Assembly: GCF_947495145.1 (NCBI RefSeq)
Contig: NZ_CANLXP010000002.1
Coordinates: forward strand, 1 to 64,000
Length of the DNA stretch: 64,000 nt
Direction: 5' to 3'
Source: an uncultured Arthrobacter sp.
Lineage (GTDB): Bacteria; Actinomycetota; Actinomycetes; Actinomycetales; Micrococcaceae
Part shown: positions 31,488 to 41,087 of the stretch, piece after piece
How the letters are laid out: each line of letters opens with the position of its first letter
How positions within the stretch are numbered: position 1 is the stretch's first letter
The notes under the pieces: generated by a model
Seen by the model: the letters and a program-made list of their open reading frames with translations, nothing else
Database searches by the model: none
What the model was told of the DNA's origin: nothing
Translations under genes and position numbers: made by a program

Positions 31488-32357
31488 TCAACGCGTGAGC
31501 CGGATTTCGAGCGAGTCCACCCGCTCGACAAACTCCTGCAGATTCTGGAGGCGGTCCTGGAACGCCGCCGTCGTGGAGCGGACGTCCTCCTGGGAAAGGC
31601 CTGCCTCAAGCACGAGGGTTAGGCGCAGTTCCGGGCCGGCACCGCCGCCTCCGACAACTTTACCGCCAGCAGTGCGGCTCGGGATGCCACCTCCGGGACC
31701 AAGTTCAACCCTGCGGATGCGCCCTCCGGGAGGGAGAACCTCCCCGACCAGGCGGGCCAGGTCCGGATCAGCGTACGACGGCGCCCATTCCCGCTGCTGA
31801 GCTAACGCCCAGAGAGCGGGACGGCGGACCACGAAGGTCACTTCCGCCCCTGGATCCACCACCATGAGCTCGGCATTCTCCGCTACCGCTGCCAGTGCTG
31901 CACGGGCTGCGAAAACCGCCACAGGGCGGGCTTCGGAATGCCAACGCTCAAGCTGTGCCGTGGAAGTGAAGACCGGCAGGGCTCTCCGCCCGTCCGGAGC
32001 GGTGATGGTGACGAGAGCCATATCGGCCTCCTTGTCACCTTCATGGTGCGTGTGTCCGGCGCCGTCAGCATGCTCGGCGCTGGCAGCATGGTCGCCGCCG
32101 AGCTGGGCGACTACGGGCACGAAGACACGGAGTTCAGCCAACGCCCGCACAACCGCGGTCTCGTCAGCGGCCCCGCTCACCAGAGCGCGAACAGCAGCCG
32201 AGTACGCGGGCGGAACCTCGCCGTCGTCTTTGTCGAAAGCGTGCAGCGGGTTTCCGCCCCCGGATAGGTCCCTGCCTTCCCAGGCCCGGCCGGCCGAGTC
32301 AGCGACATTTCCGGTGAGCGCCGCCTCGATGTGGGCCGGAAGCCTCCGCTCCGTCAT
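31488..32357 (-). CDS. SseB-domain protein with His-rich loop
   Basis: A 289-residue soluble protein. The N-terminal half fits SseB: ALAELRVFVPVVAQLG, then DMALVTITAPDGRRALPVFTS and a following hydrophobic strand with WHSEARPVAVFAARAAL. Between the first two segments a histidine-rich insert (His 90, 96, 102, 104, 105) might bind metal. A C-terminal region (about 215-289) is a second conserved block. Function is unknown; the family is associated with enhanced serine sensitivity in E. coli. ATG at 32357, 2 bp after hisA, so translationally linked to the his genes. Confidence 0.82.
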   Translation of the reverse strand: MTERRLPAHIEAALTGNVADSAGRAWEGRDLSGGGNPLHAFDKDDGEVPPAYSAAVRALVSGAADETAVVRALAELRVFVPVVAQLGGDHAASAEHADGAGHTHHEGDKEADMALVTITAPDGRRALPVFTSTAQLERWHSEARPVAVFAARAALAAVAENAELMVVDPGAEVTFVVRRPALWALAQQREWAPSYADPDLARLVGEVLPPGGRIRRVELGPGGGIPSRTAGGKVVGGGGAGPELRLTLVLEAGLSQEDVRSTTAAFQDRLQNLQEFVERVDSLEIRLTR

Positions 32358-32359
32358 GC

Positions 32360-33112
32360 CTAGCGTTCCGGGAGTCCTGCGACGTCCAGCGCTTGCGGCA
32401 GTGTGAAGGCCCCCGCATACAGTGCCTTCCCGACAATGGCTCCTTCCAGCCCATCCGGAACCAGCTGCCGAAGCGCGGCAAGATCCTCGAGGCTGGAGAT
32501 GCCGCCGGACGCCACCACGGGACGCTCCGTCTTTTCAAGCACGTCGCGCAGGAGCTGCAGGTTCGGTCCCCGGAGGGTGCCGTCCTTGGTCACATCCGTC
32601 ACGACATAGCGTGCGCAGCCCGCGTCGTCGAGGCGGGCGAGTACCTCCCAAAGGTCGCCGCCCTCCTCGGTCCAGCCGCGGGCAGCCAGCGTGGTTCCCC
32701 GGACATCGAGGCCGACGGCGATGGCGTCGCCGTAGCGGGCAATGGCGCTTGCGGTCCATTCCGGGTTTTCCAGTGCAGCAGTACCCAGATTGACTCGTTC
32801 GGCACCCAGCTCAAGAGCCTGATCGAGCGACTCGTCATCCCGGATCCCGCCGGACAGCTCCACCTTGATATTGAGCTCGCTGACGACGCGCGCAAGCAGT
32901 CCGCGGTTCGATCCGCGACCGAAGGCCGCATCAAGATCCACCAGATGGACCCACTGGGCGCCGTCGTTCTGCCATTGCAGAGCCGCATCGAGAGGGTCGC
33001 CGTAGCTGGTCTCACTGCCGGCGGCACCCTGGACCAGCCGGACGGCCTGGCCGTCGGCCACGTCCACAGCGGGGAGCAGCTCAAGAATGGGAGATTCCGT
33101 GAAGGGGCTCAT
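32360..33112 (-). CDS. hisA: PriA: phosphoribosyl isomerase HisA (dual HisA/TrpF type)
   Basis: A (beta/alpha)8 barrel isomerase of 250 residues. It carries the catalytic aspartates in [18 protein letters not shown] and [13 protein letters not shown], and the phosphate-binding loops SGGIRD and ASGGISS. In actinobacteria the same protein (PriA) usually also performs the TrpF step of tryptophan synthesis; whether a separate trpF exists cannot be told from the window. ATG at 33112, following the small membrane protein gene. Confidence 0.95.
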   Translation of the reverse strand: MSPFTESPILELLPAVDVADGQAVRLVQGAAGSETSYGDPLDAALQWQNDGAQWVHLVDLDAAFGRGSNRGLLARVVSELNIKVELSGGIRDDESLDQALELGAERVNLGTAALENPEWTASAIARYGDAIAVGLDVRGTTLAARGWTEEGGDLWEVLARLDDAGCARYVVTDVTKDGTLRGPNLQLLRDVLEKTERPVVASGGISSLEDLAALRQLVPDGLEGAIVGKALYAGAFTLPQALDVAGLPER

Positions 33113-33154
33113 TCACTTCCTTTGTTCAAGCGTTGATGCCGGCACAGTGGACGG

Positions 33155-33310
33155 CTAAGGGGTCAGGGTCAGCAGATATGCGGCGAGCAGGGCCAGTACC
33201 GCGAGCACACCAAAACTGATGGTGAGTGCACGGGGCATTTGCTGCCGGTGGAACGAGACGACGCCGCCGATCAGCAGCCCCGCCAGTCCCATGAGGATCA
33301 GGCTCCACAT
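33155..33310 (-). CDS. Small two-helix membrane protein within the his cluster
   Basis: A 51-residue frame encodes two hydrophobic helices: MWSLILMGLAGLLIGGVVSF and, after the basic turn HRQQMPRALT, ISFGVLAVLALLAAYLLTL. It begins 2 bp after the hisH stop and lies before hisA, so it is expressed with histidine genes. The tight spacing and uniformly hydrophobic content argue that it is real. I do not recognise a named family; a role in histidine synthesis is not implied by sequence. Confidence 0.72.
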   Translation of the reverse strand: MWSLILMGLAGLLIGGVVSFHRQQMPRALTISFGVLAVLALLAAYLLTLTP

Positions 33311-33312
33311 TG

Positions 33313-33951
33313 TCAGCCGAGGCTGCCGGTCCAGTTACGCAGCAGCTGCGCTCCGGCGTCCCCAGACTTCTCGGGGTGGAACTGGGTTGCGGAAAGCGGT
33401 CCGTTTTCGACCGCGGCGATGAAGGGTCCGCCGTGGGTTGACCACGTGACAAGCGGTGGGCGCATGGCGGGCTGGTTCACGTCGAAGTTCCATTCCTGGA
33501 CGCCGTATGAATGCACGAAGTAGAAACGTTCGTCGGCGATACCTTCGAAAAGCACCGATCCGGCGGGCGCCTCGACGGTATTCCATCCCATGTGCGGGAC
33601 AACCTCGGCCCTGAGTCGCTCGACCGTGCCTGGCCACTCCCCCATGCCCTGCGTGCGCACGCCGTGCTCCACGCCCTCCTCAAACAGGACCTGCAGTCCG
33701 ACGCAGATACCGAGAACCGGACGGTTGCCGGCGACTCTGCGCCCGATCATGCGCAGCGCATCGACGTCTTTCAAGCCCTGCATGACGGCCGCGAACGCGC
33801 CCACCCCCGGCACGACGAGCCCGTCCGCGTTGAGGACGTCATCGGCAGCCGCGCTCAGCGTCACCTCGGCACCGACGTGCTCGAGCGCGCGCACCGCGGA
33901 ACGGATGTTGCCCGACCCGTAGTCGAGGACTGTGACTTTCGGCGCGCTCAT
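33313..33951 (-). CDS. hisH: Imidazole glycerol phosphate synthase glutaminase subunit
   Basis: Class I glutamine amidotransferase that supplies ammonia to HisF. The 212-residue protein has the nucleophile cysteine in [14 protein letters not shown], the catalytic His/Glu pair in [11 protein letters not shown], and DYGSGNIRS at the start. ATG at 33951 overlaps the hisB stop (ATGA). The open frame extends upstream, but that part is a shadow of hisB. HisF is not in the window. Confidence 0.95.
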   Translation of the reverse strand: MSAPKVTVLDYGSGNIRSAVRALEHVGAEVTLSAAADDVLNADGLVVPGVGAFAAVMQGLKDVDALRMIGRRVAGNRPVLGICVGLQVLFEEGVEHGVRTQGMGEWPGTVERLRAEVVPHMGWNTVEAPAGSVLFEGIADERFYFVHSYGVQEWNFDVNQPAMRPPLVTWSTHGGPFIAAVENGPLSATQFHPEKSGDAGAQLLRNWTGSLG

Positions 33952-34565
33952 AGCGCACCCTTTGTGGATGGAATCCCACTGACGCGGGGATCCGGTTCGA
34001 CAGCGGCGCGAAGGGCGCGGGCGAAGGCCTTGAACTGTGCTTCGACGATGTGGTGCGGGTCCCGCCCGCCGAGGACGCTCATGTGCAGGCAAATCTGCGC
34101 ATGGAGCGTGATCGCTTCGAATACATGGCGTGTCAGTGAACCGGTGAAGTGTCCGCCGATGAGGTGGTACTCCTGGCCCGAAGGCTCGCCGGAGTGAACG
34201 AGGTAGGGACGACCGGAGATGTCGACGACGGCGTTGGCGAGAGCCTCGTCGAGGGGCACGGTCGCTTCGCCGAAACGCCGGATACCCGCCTTGTTCCCAA
34301 GCGCCTCCCGCAGCACCTCCCCGAGGGTGATCGCCACGTCCTCAACGGTGTGGTGAACGTCGATATGCGTGTCTCCGGTGGCCCTGACCGTGAGATCGAT
34401 GAGTGAGTGCTTTGCCAGCGCAGTCAGCATGTGGTCGTAGAACGGCACCGACGTGCTGATTTCGGAGCGGCCTGTGCCGTCGAGGTTGAGTTCGACGAAC
34501 ACCGACGATTCACTTGTGGTCCGCTCCCGTCGGGCAGCGCGATTGGCAGTAGCTTCCGCGGTCAT
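33948..34565 (-). CDS. hisB: Imidazoleglycerol-phosphate dehydratase
   Basis: Sixth step of histidine synthesis. The 205-residue monofunctional enzyme contains the two metal-binding histidine motifs [15 protein letters not shown] and [17 protein letters not shown], plus [17 protein letters not shown] at 34565, 66 bp after hisC. Overlaps hisH by four bases. Confidence 0.97.
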   Translation of the reverse strand: MTAEATANRAARRERTTSESSVFVELNLDGTGRSEISTSVPFYDHMLTALAKHSLIDLTVRATGDTHIDVHHTVEDVAITLGEVLREALGNKAGIRRFGEATVPLDEALANAVVDISGRPYLVHSGEPSGQEYHLIGGHFTGSLTRHVFEAITLHAQICLHMSVLGGRDPHHIVEAQFKAFARALRAAVEPDPRVSGIPSTKGAL

Positions 34566-34631
34566 GGGTGGTCCTTACGGTTGTATCGGCAATAGACGGG
34601 CAGCTGGCCCGCGCATGCATCCCGGTCCAGT

Positions 34632-35744
34632 TTAGGAGACGGCGGGCCGGATCAGGGACTTGAGGGTCTCCAGGAAGACTGTTGTTTCCTGTTGCGTACC
34701 GGCTGTGACGCGCAGATGGTGCGGTATGCCGACGTCGCGGATGAGCACCCCGGCGTCGAGAAGCTTCTGCCAGACCGCGCGTGGGTCCTCGAGCCCACCG
34801 AACAGCACGAAGTTCGAATCCGATGGCGCGACGGGCAGACCCAGATCGACCAGCCCGGATACGATACGGTCCCTCTGGCGCTTGATTTCATCGACATTGG
34901 CAAGCAGCTTGGCCGAATGGGTCAGCGCGGCCACGGCGGTGGCCTGTGTGATGGCGGAGAGGTGGTAAGGAAGGCGGACGAGGCGGAGCGCGTCCGCGAT
35001 CTCTGGTGCCGCCGCAAGATAGCCCACACGTGCGCCGGCCAGGGCGAAGGCCTTACTCATGGTCCGCGAGACAATGAGTCGTTCCCTGCCGGGAAGGAGC
35101 TCGAGTGCACTCGGCGTGCCTGCGTGGGCGAACTCCGCGTATGCCTCATCGACGATGACGATCGCCTGGGCGGCAGCACCGGCCTCATAGACGTCGGCGA
35201 CAACGTCCAGCGACAGTGCGGTGCCGGTTGGGTTGTTGGGACTGCAAAGGAAAACGATATTTGCCCCCGTGGCGGCTACCTGGTCAGCCGTTGCCCGGGC
35301 TTCGAGGACAAAGTCATCCTGTCTTGAGCCCGAGAGGTACTCGGTCCCTGTGGATCCGGCGAGCAGCGGATACATCGAGTAAGTGGGCGGGAAACCGATA
35401 GCAGTCCTGCCAGGTCCGCCGAAGGCAAGGAGGATGTGCTGAAGGACCTCGTTCGATCCATTCGCTGCCCAGATATTCTCTGCAGAGAGCCCGTGACCAA
35501 GATAACCGGCGAGGTGTTCGCGAAGCATAGCGAACTCCCGGTCGGGATAGCGGTTGAGGCCTGCTACGGCGTTTTCGACCGCCGTCACTATTGCAGTGCG
35601 GACGTCTTCTGGAACGCCATGCGTGTTCTCGTTGACGTTCAGCAGGATCGGTACGTCGATCTGGGGGGCTCCATATGGGCGGAGCCCGCGCAGATTCTCT
35701 CGAATCGGCAGGCGGCTGAGACGTTCTAACTGATCGGTCACCAC
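34632..35744 (-). CDS. hisC: Histidinol-phosphate aminotransferase
   Basis: PLP-dependent transaminase, 370 residues. Visible are NENTHGVPEDV, the CSPNNPTGTALSL substrate motif, IVDEAYAEFAH and the PLP-binding lysine region SRTMSKAFALAGARVGYLAA. The protein begins with two GTG codons; a TAAACT -10 at 35748-35753 places the likely start of transcription at the second, giving a leaderless transcript. First gene of hisC-hisB-hisH-(membrane protein)-hisA-sseB-MFS. Confidence 0.94.
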   Translation of the reverse strand: MVTDQLERLSRLPIRENLRGLRPYGAPQIDVPILLNVNENTHGVPEDVRTAIVTAVENAVAGLNRYPDREFAMLREHLAGYLGHGLSAENIWAANGSNEVLQHILLAFGGPGRTAIGFPPTYSMYPLLAGSTGTEYLSGSRQDDFVLEARATADQVAATGANIVFLCSPNNPTGTALSLDVVADVYEAGAAAQAIVIVDEAYAEFAHAGTPSALELLPGRERLIVSRTMSKAFALAGARVGYLAAAPEIADALRLVRLPYHLSAITQATAVAALTHSAKLLANVDEIKRQRDRIVSGLVDLGLPVAPSDSNFVLFGGLEDPRAVWQKLLDAGVLIRDVGIPHHLRVTAGTQQETTVFLETLKSLIRPAVS

Positions 35745-35891
35745 CAGAGTTTAAGGCCCGTCGATCCCGGTTGAAGAATTCCGTTGCGTTAGGGGAACAC
35801 TATTAAGCTGTAGGCTCATCCGCCCGCCCGCGCAGGATTCCTCTCCCTGGATTACCGACTGGTGGTTCTTCATCAGCGACTGGGGATTCCC

Positions 35892-36281
35892 TTACGGATT
35901 AGCGACCGGGATGTGAAGTGACTGCCCGGCCTGCACCGTGGAAGAGGCCAGCGCATTCAGCTCCACTATCTCCTCGACAACTGCACGCGGATCACGTTCC
36001 GGCGCATATTCGGCAGCAAGTGCCCACAGAGTTTCCCCCGACGCGACGTGCACCTGCGCGGTGTTGGTAACCTCCCCGCCGCTTCCTGCAGCCAGTGCCG
36101 GCGACGTGAAGAAAGAACCGGCAATGAGCAGCACGCCCGCAAGCAGCGCGAGCGGCAGTGCCACCAGGACAACCCAGCCCCGGCGTGTGAGATGCAGAGC
36201 GGGTGCCGTACGGTCTTTCCGGCCGGCATGCATATTTACAGGTGATACCGGAGCTGATCCTGCAAAATGGAGCGTCGACAT
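35892..36281 (-). CDS. LysM membrane protein divergent from lexA, likely SOS division inhibitor
   Basis: A 129-residue protein with a short basic N-terminus, one transmembrane helix (about 36-57, WVVLVALPLALLAGVLLIAG) and a C-terminal LysM domain (about 75-127, VHVASGETLWALAAEYA to SLHIPVANP). The arrangement, divergent from lexA with nearby SOS boxes, matches YneA/Rv2719c-type proteins that delay division after DNA damage. The role is inferred from context and architecture. ATG at 36281 is preferred: AAAGGTGG lies 5 nt upstream; an earlier GTG three codons back is possible. Confidence 0.82.
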   Translation of the reverse strand: MSTLHFAGSAPVSPVNMHAGRKDRTAPALHLTRRGWVVLVALPLALLAGVLLIAGSFFTSPALAAGSGGEVTNTAQVHVASGETLWALAAEYAPERDPRAVVEEIVELNALASSTVQAGQSLHIPVANP

Positions 36282-36336
36282 GGCGTCCACCTTTCTGGTT
36301 GTGTGGATGTCCCACCTGCTTCGTTCGGAGATCGTT

Positions 36337-36350
36337 CGAAGCTATGTTCT
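36337..36350 (-). promoter_or_regulatory. SOS box before the LysM gene (one mismatch)
   Basis: CGAAG-CTAT-GTTCT differs from GAAC-N4-GTTC by a single base in the core. It lies about 55 bp upstream of the LysM start in the divergent lexA-LysM intergenic region. Confidence 0.55.
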
Positions 36351-36402
36351 ATTCCTCTGGGTTTATTCTTAGCATCTGTGAACTAATATTGTCGAGACTC
36401 GC

Positions 36403-36418
36403 TCGAACAGATGTTTGA
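36403..36418 (+). promoter_or_regulatory. lexA: SOS box before lexA (one mismatch)
   Basis: TCGAAC-AGAT-GTTTGA is a near-perfect palindrome of the CGAAC-N4-GTTCG consensus, about 130 bp upstream of the lexA start. LexA autorepression through such a site is established in related genera. Confidence 0.65.
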
Positions 36419-36548
36419 AAAGGCGTCCGCTCTCCCCTAGCGTTGCTGGGGAGGGTGACGGTCCGGCCGCTTCGAAATCCAGCTCATCACCCACCACTGA
36501 CAAAACAGGTTGGCGAGCCGGCAGTAAGGGTTCCGCCGGAGGAAAGGG

Positions 36549-37310
36549 ATGCATCTCGTGGCAGATCTCAGTGCGGCAGAGGATCTAGAAGTACCCGCGT
36601 CCGAGGCCAAGCGCGGACGCGGGCGTCCTCGGGGCCGAACCATCCCGAAGGGCATGACTCCGCGCCAGAAGATGATCCTCGAGACCATCCAGCGCAGCGT
36701 GGCTGCCCACGGCTATCCGCCGTCAATGCGCGAGATCGGCGACACTGTCGGCCTCGCCAGCCTGTCCAGCGTGACGCACCAGCTCTCGCAACTGGAGCGC
36801 ATGGGCTACATCAGACGTGACCCCAAGCGCCCACGGGCGATGGAAATCTTGCTTCCGCTAACGCTCGGAGACGACACACCGCGTATCCCGCATCCTTCGA
36901 CCGAGAATGAAGAACCGGCACAAACCCTGGCGGTCGACGCCGCCATGGTTCCGCTCGTTGGCCGTATTGCCGCCGGCGGCCCCATCCTGGCGGACCAGGT
37001 TGTTGAAGACGTCATGCCGCTTCCCCGCCAGCTTGTGGGCCATGGGGATCTCTTCATGCTGCGGGTGTCCGGTGACTCAATGATCGATGCAGCTATCTGC
37101 GACGGAGACTGGGTAGTGGTGCGAAGGCAGAGCAACGCGGAGAACGGCGACGTCGTAGCGGCTCTGCTGGATGACGAGGCCACAGTGAAGACGTTCCGCC
37201 AGCGGGACAGCCATACCTGGTTGCTACCCCAGAACTCCAGTTACGAGCCGATCCTGGGCGATCACGCAGTGATCATGGGGAAAGTCGTATCGGTGATGCG
37301 CGCGCTCTAA
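36549..37310 (+). CDS. lexA: LexA repressor
   Basis: SOS master repressor that self-cleaves when RecA is activated. The 253-residue protein has an N-terminal winged helix ([34 protein letters not shown]), the Ala142-Gly143 cleavage site in GRIAAGGPI, the serine nucleophile Ser177 (SGDSMID) and the general base Lys214 (ATVKTF). A GAGGAAAGGG ribosome site precedes ATG 36549. A basic, Arg/Lys-rich N-terminal extension of about 35 residues is longer than in E. coli but common in actinobacteria. Confidence 0.96.
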   Translation: MHLVADLSAAEDLEVPASEAKRGRGRPRGRTIPKGMTPRQKMILETIQRSVAAHGYPPSMREIGDTVGLASLSSVTHQLSQLERMGYIRRDPKRPRAMEILLPLTLGDDTPRIPHPSTENEEPAQTLAVDAAMVPLVGRIAAGGPILADQVVEDVMPLPRQLVGHGDLFMLRVSGDSMIDAAICDGDWVVVRRQSNAENGDVVAALLDDEATVKTFRQRDSHTWLLPQNSSYEPILGDHAVIMGKVVSVMRAL

Positions 37311-37356
37311 GTGGACAGGGTACGCATCCGCGAGTGCCCAAGCCAGCGGGCGCCAG

Positions 37357-39378
37357 TCAGGCAGTCTGTGCGTCGGCCAGGCGCGAGAGAACCGCTAGCG
37401 CGGTCCCTCGGTCTGCTGTTGTCCAGAAGGGCGGCAGAGCGGCTCTCAGGAAGCCTCCGTAGCCGGCGGTTGCCAGCCGGGAGTCCAGCACGGCCACCAT
37501 TCCCCGATCGTCGTGGGCGCGGATGAGGCGCCCGGCACCCTGCGCAAGACGGACGGCAGCATGGGTGGCAGAGACGTTCATGAAGCCGTTGCCCCCGGCC
37601 TTCGCCACAGCCCGGGTCCGCGCCGTCATAAGCGGATCATCAGGCCGCGGGAAAGGTATCCGATCGATGGTGACAAGCCGGCACGAGCTTCCCGGCACAT
37701 CGACTCCCTGCCACAGGGACATGGTTCCGAACAGGCAAGTGTCCGGTTCCTCAGAAAACTGCTTCACCAGCGCAGACATGGACGACTCGCCCTGACAGAG
37801 GATCTCGACGCCAACCCGTCCCCGCAGGGCATCGGCAGCTTCTTCCGCCGCTCGGCGGGATGAAAACAATCCCAGCGCCCCTCCGCGGGAGGCCTTGATC
37901 AGGGCCTCCAGCTCGTCCAACTGCTCCTGGGACGTTCCCCGTCCCGGTTTCGGAAGGTCCTTGGCGACATAAAGGACACCCTGGCGCGGATAGTCGAAGG
38001 GACTTCCGACGTCAACCCCGGTCCATGACGGCGCCCCGTCGCCGGTCAGACCGAGCGAGCCCGCGACTGGACCGAATTCGGAACCGATCGCGAGGGTAGC
38101 TGAGGTGAGCACAACAGTATGGTCCTCGAACAGTCCCCGCCTTAATCGTCCTGCGACCGACAAAGGCGCAATGCTGATCGTTGCGGGCGATGTATCGTCC
38201 GCCGCTGAGTACCCTGAGCCGGGTGTGAACGTGCTGGGCCGGCTGGTCCACAAGACCTCCCCGGCACCAGCGGCACCCGCCATGCGCTCGGACAACTCGA
38301 GCAGCACAAGGAGACGCGAGCGGGCCATCTGGCGACCGCCGTCCACGGACTGAGCTGATCCGTCCGTGCTCGACTCGGACAACGCCAGCCGGCACGCTTC
38401 CCGAAGCTGCACAAGCGCCAACTCCTGCTGCTCGTTCAGCCCGCCTGCCATCAGACCGTTGGGCTGTGAATCGAACGCATCCTCGAACGCACGTTGCGCG
38501 TCCTGCAGAGTGTCGGTATCCGCTCCGAGATGGCGCCTCGCTGCAGCTGATGCAGCGGCGATCAACGCTCCGGAAAGCTGCCCGGACACCGCGGAGGTAA
38601 CCCGGTCGTTCAGTTCATGCGCTTCGTCGATGACCACGACATCGTGCTCCGGCAGCACGGCGAGTCCCTCGAACGCGTTGATGGCCAGCAGCGCGTGGTT
38701 GGTAATGACGATGTCGGCCTGACCGGCCTTCTCCCGGGCACGCTCGCTGAAGCATTCCTCGGCGACTGGGCACTTCTGTGCGCCGAGGCACTCCATGCTG
38801 GAGACGGACACCTGGCGCCAGGCGCGGTCGCTGACACCGGGAAGGAGTTCGTCACGGTCGCCGGTCTCGGTGTCCTCCGCCCACTCCCGCAGCCGGACGA
38901 TCTCCCTTCCTAGCGGGGTGGACGGTCCGGCGGCCGGATGCGGTGAAGCGGAATCACCGTCCAGTGCGAAGAGCGCTCCCGAGTCATCCTCGTCCGGGAA
39001 CCCGCCGCCTGTCTTATGCCGGCACACATAATTGCCCCTGCCCTTCAGCAGCGCTACGTCCACCGGGCGGGGCAGAGAGCCACGCAGGGTATCCAGAAGC
39101 CGCGGCAAATCACGATTGACGATTTGCGCCTGTAGCGCCAGGGTGGCGGTGGAGACGACCGAGGTGGTGTCGCTCTTCACCGCATGGGCGATGAGCGGAA
39201 GCAGGTACGCCAGCGACTTCCCGGTGCCGGTGCCTGCCTGCACCAGCAGATGGGTACCGCTGTCAATCGCCTCCTCCACCTGGCGCACCATTTCGTGCTG
39301 CCCGCTGCGCTGCTGACCGCCCATCGCTTCCACAACGTGGTCGAGCAGTTGAAGGGGACTTACGCTCCCCTCAGCCAT
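37357..39378 (-). CDS. DinG-family ATP-dependent helicase
   Basis: Superfamily 2 XPD-like DNA helicase of 673 residues. Walker A AGTGTGKS (48-55), DEAH box (251-254) and helicase motifs SLWQGVDVPG and GRLIRAHDDRG are visible. Four cysteines at 119, 197, 203 and 209 are placed as in the iron-sulphur domain. It starts 8 bp inside the end of hflX. DinG is an SOS gene in E. coli, but here it sits downstream of hflX without its own SOS box; it is convergent with lexA. Confidence 0.9.
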   Translation of the reverse strand: MAEGSVSPLQLLDHVVEAMGGQQRSGQHEMVRQVEEAIDSGTHLLVQAGTGTGKSLAYLLPLIAHAVKSDTTSVVSTATLALQAQIVNRDLPRLLDTLRGSLPRPVDVALLKGRGNYVCRHKTGGGFPDEDDSGALFALDGDSASPHPAAGPSTPLGREIVRLREWAEDTETGDRDELLPGVSDRAWRQVSVSSMECLGAQKCPVAEECFSERAREKAGQADIVITNHALLAINAFEGLAVLPEHDVVVIDEAHELNDRVTSAVSGQLSGALIAAASAAARRHLGADTDTLQDAQRAFEDAFDSQPNGLMAGGLNEQQELALVQLREACRLALSESSTDGSAQSVDGGRQMARSRLLVLLELSERMAGAAGAGEVLWTSRPSTFTPGSGYSAADDTSPATISIAPLSVAGRLRRGLFEDHTVVLTSATLAIGSEFGPVAGSLGLTGDGAPSWTGVDVGSPFDYPRQGVLYVAKDLPKPGRGTSQEQLDELEALIKASRGGALGLFSSRRAAEEAADALRGRVGVEILCQGESSMSALVKQFSEEPDTCLFGTMSLWQGVDVPGSSCRLVTIDRIPFPRPDDPLMTARTRAVAKAGGNGFMNVSATHAAVRLAQGAGRLIRAHDDRGMVAVLDSRLATAGYGGFLRAALPPFWTTADRGTALAVLSRLADAQTA

Positions 39379-40933
39379 CGGTGACGAATGGCTCCAGTTC
39401 TGCGGCCAGGCCTTCCCGGACCATCACCTCAACCTGTGTACCGTCTTCCACATGCTCAAGGCGGAGGATTTCCGCATCCGGCTGGTGCAGGCGGCTGACG
39501 ACGTCGCCGCGCTGATACGGCACGAGCAGGGTGAGTTTTACGCTGGGGCGCGGTATGGACTGGCTGATAAGGTCCAGCAGCTCTTTGATGCCCTGACCTG
39601 TGCGGGCGGACACGATCGCGTGCCGAGGTTCCCGTTGCCTGAGACGTTCGAGCACAAATGGATCAGCCGCATCGGCCTTGTTGAGGACAACGATCTCCGG
39701 CACCTTCCGCGCATCCACCTCTGTCAGCACTTCCCGAACCGCAGCGATCTGGCCTTCAGGATCAGGGTGCGATGCGTCAACGACATGGAGAATCAAATCC
39801 GCGTCGGCAACTTCCTCGAGCGTTGATCGGAACGCCTCAACGAGCTGTGTGGGAAGCGACCGGACAAATCCGACGGTGTCGGCGAGCGTGAACTCGAGCC
39901 CGTCCGGTGTCTGAGCCCGGCGGACGGTGGGATCCAGGGTGGCGAAAAGTGCGTTCTCCACCAACACGCCGGCATCGGTCAGGCGATTGAGCAGAGAGGA
40001 TTTTCCGGCATTGGTGTACCCGGCGATCGCTACGGATGGAACCTCCCGACGACGGCGGTTTGCCCGCTTGGTCTCGCGTGCAGGTTTCATCCCGGCGATC
40101 TCCCGACGGAGCTTCGCCATCCGCGTACGGATCTTCCGCCTGTCGAGTTCGATCTTCGTTTCACCCGGTCCGCGCGAACCCATCCCTGCGCCGGCACCGC
40201 CGACCTGACCGCCCGCCTGGCGGGACATCGATTCACCCCAGCCGCGCAAACGCGGCAGGAGGTATTCGAGTTGCGCGAGCTCGACCTGTGCCTTGCCTTC
40301 GCGGGACTTGGCGTGCTGCGCGAAGATATCCAGGATGAGCGCCGTGCGGTCGATGACCTTGACCTTCACAATGTCCTCGAGTCCACGGCGCTGGGACGGT
40401 GCGAGTTCGCTGTCGACGATCACGGTGTCAGCGCCGGTCGCGACCACAATGTTCTTGAGTTCCTCGGCCTTACCTGCTCCGAGAAAGGTTCCAGGGTCCG
40501 GTTTCAGACGCCGCTGAATGATTCCGTCAAGCACTTCGGATCCGGCGGTTTCGGCAAGGGCAGCGAGCTCCCGCAGGGAGTTTTCCGCCTCCCCGATGGT
40601 GCCTTCACCCCAGATGCCCGCAAGTACCACCCGCTCAAGGCGAAGCTGCCGGTACTCAACTTCGGTGACGTCCTCGAGTTCCGTGGACAACCCTGCGACA
40701 CGCCTCAGCGCGCGCCGTTCCGCGAGGTCCTGCTGTTCGCCGTCGTACTCGGTGTGCTCATCATCTACACCCGACAGCGCCTGTGCCCGACCGCTGGGCC
40801 CGCTGCCGAAACGGCGAGGAGCCGCGGTGGCGGATGCGGGGTCTTTGGCAAGTATCCGGTCGATGACGGCCTGAATCTCATCCGGGCCCATCTCCGGCTC
40901 GGGCGTTGCCGACGCTCCGTTATGTGTGGTCAT
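39371..40933 (-). CDS. hflX: GTPase HflX
   Basis: Ribosome-associated GTPase that splits stalled or hibernating ribosomes. The 520-residue protein has the HflX N-terminal domain (about 90-250), a glycine-rich linker containing SRQAGGQVGGAGAGMGSRGP, and a G domain with GYTNAGKSSLLNRL, DTVGFVRSLP and LNKAD, then a C-terminal beta domain. Start ATG at 40933, after GGGAG; the ORF extends 9 codons earlier without better support. It overlaps dinG by 8 bp. Confidence 0.94.
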   Translation of the reverse strand: MTTHNGASATPEPEMGPDEIQAVIDRILAKDPASATAAPRRFGSGPSGRAQALSGVDDEHTEYDGEQQDLAERRALRRVAGLSTELEDVTEVEYRQLRLERVVLAGIWGEGTIGEAENSLRELAALAETAGSEVLDGIIQRRLKPDPGTFLGAGKAEELKNIVVATGADTVIVDSELAPSQRRGLEDIVKVKVIDRTALILDIFAQHAKSREGKAQVELAQLEYLLPRLRGWGESMSRQAGGQVGGAGAGMGSRGPGETKIELDRRKIRTRMAKLRREIAGMKPARETKRANRRRREVPSVAIAGYTNAGKSSLLNRLTDAGVLVENALFATLDPTVRRAQTPDGLEFTLADTVGFVRSLPTQLVEAFRSTLEEVADADLILHVVDASHPDPEGQIAAVREVLTEVDARKVPEIVVLNKADAADPFVLERLRQREPRHAIVSARTGQGIKELLDLISQSIPRPSVKLTLLVPYQRGDVVSRLHQPDAEILRLEHVEDGTQVEVMVREGLAAELEPFVTDG

Positions 40934-41087
40934 GCTCTCCCTTGGTGATTGTCTTCCCATGGTAGTCCGTTGCTGTCGCGGGATGGGGTAGATTCACTCA
41001 GCGCGAAGACCATCTAGGGTGGCGCAGGAGGCGCAGGGAACTCCTTTCGGCCCGGCGGTCTCATTCGGAGCACTAGGCTGGAACATT

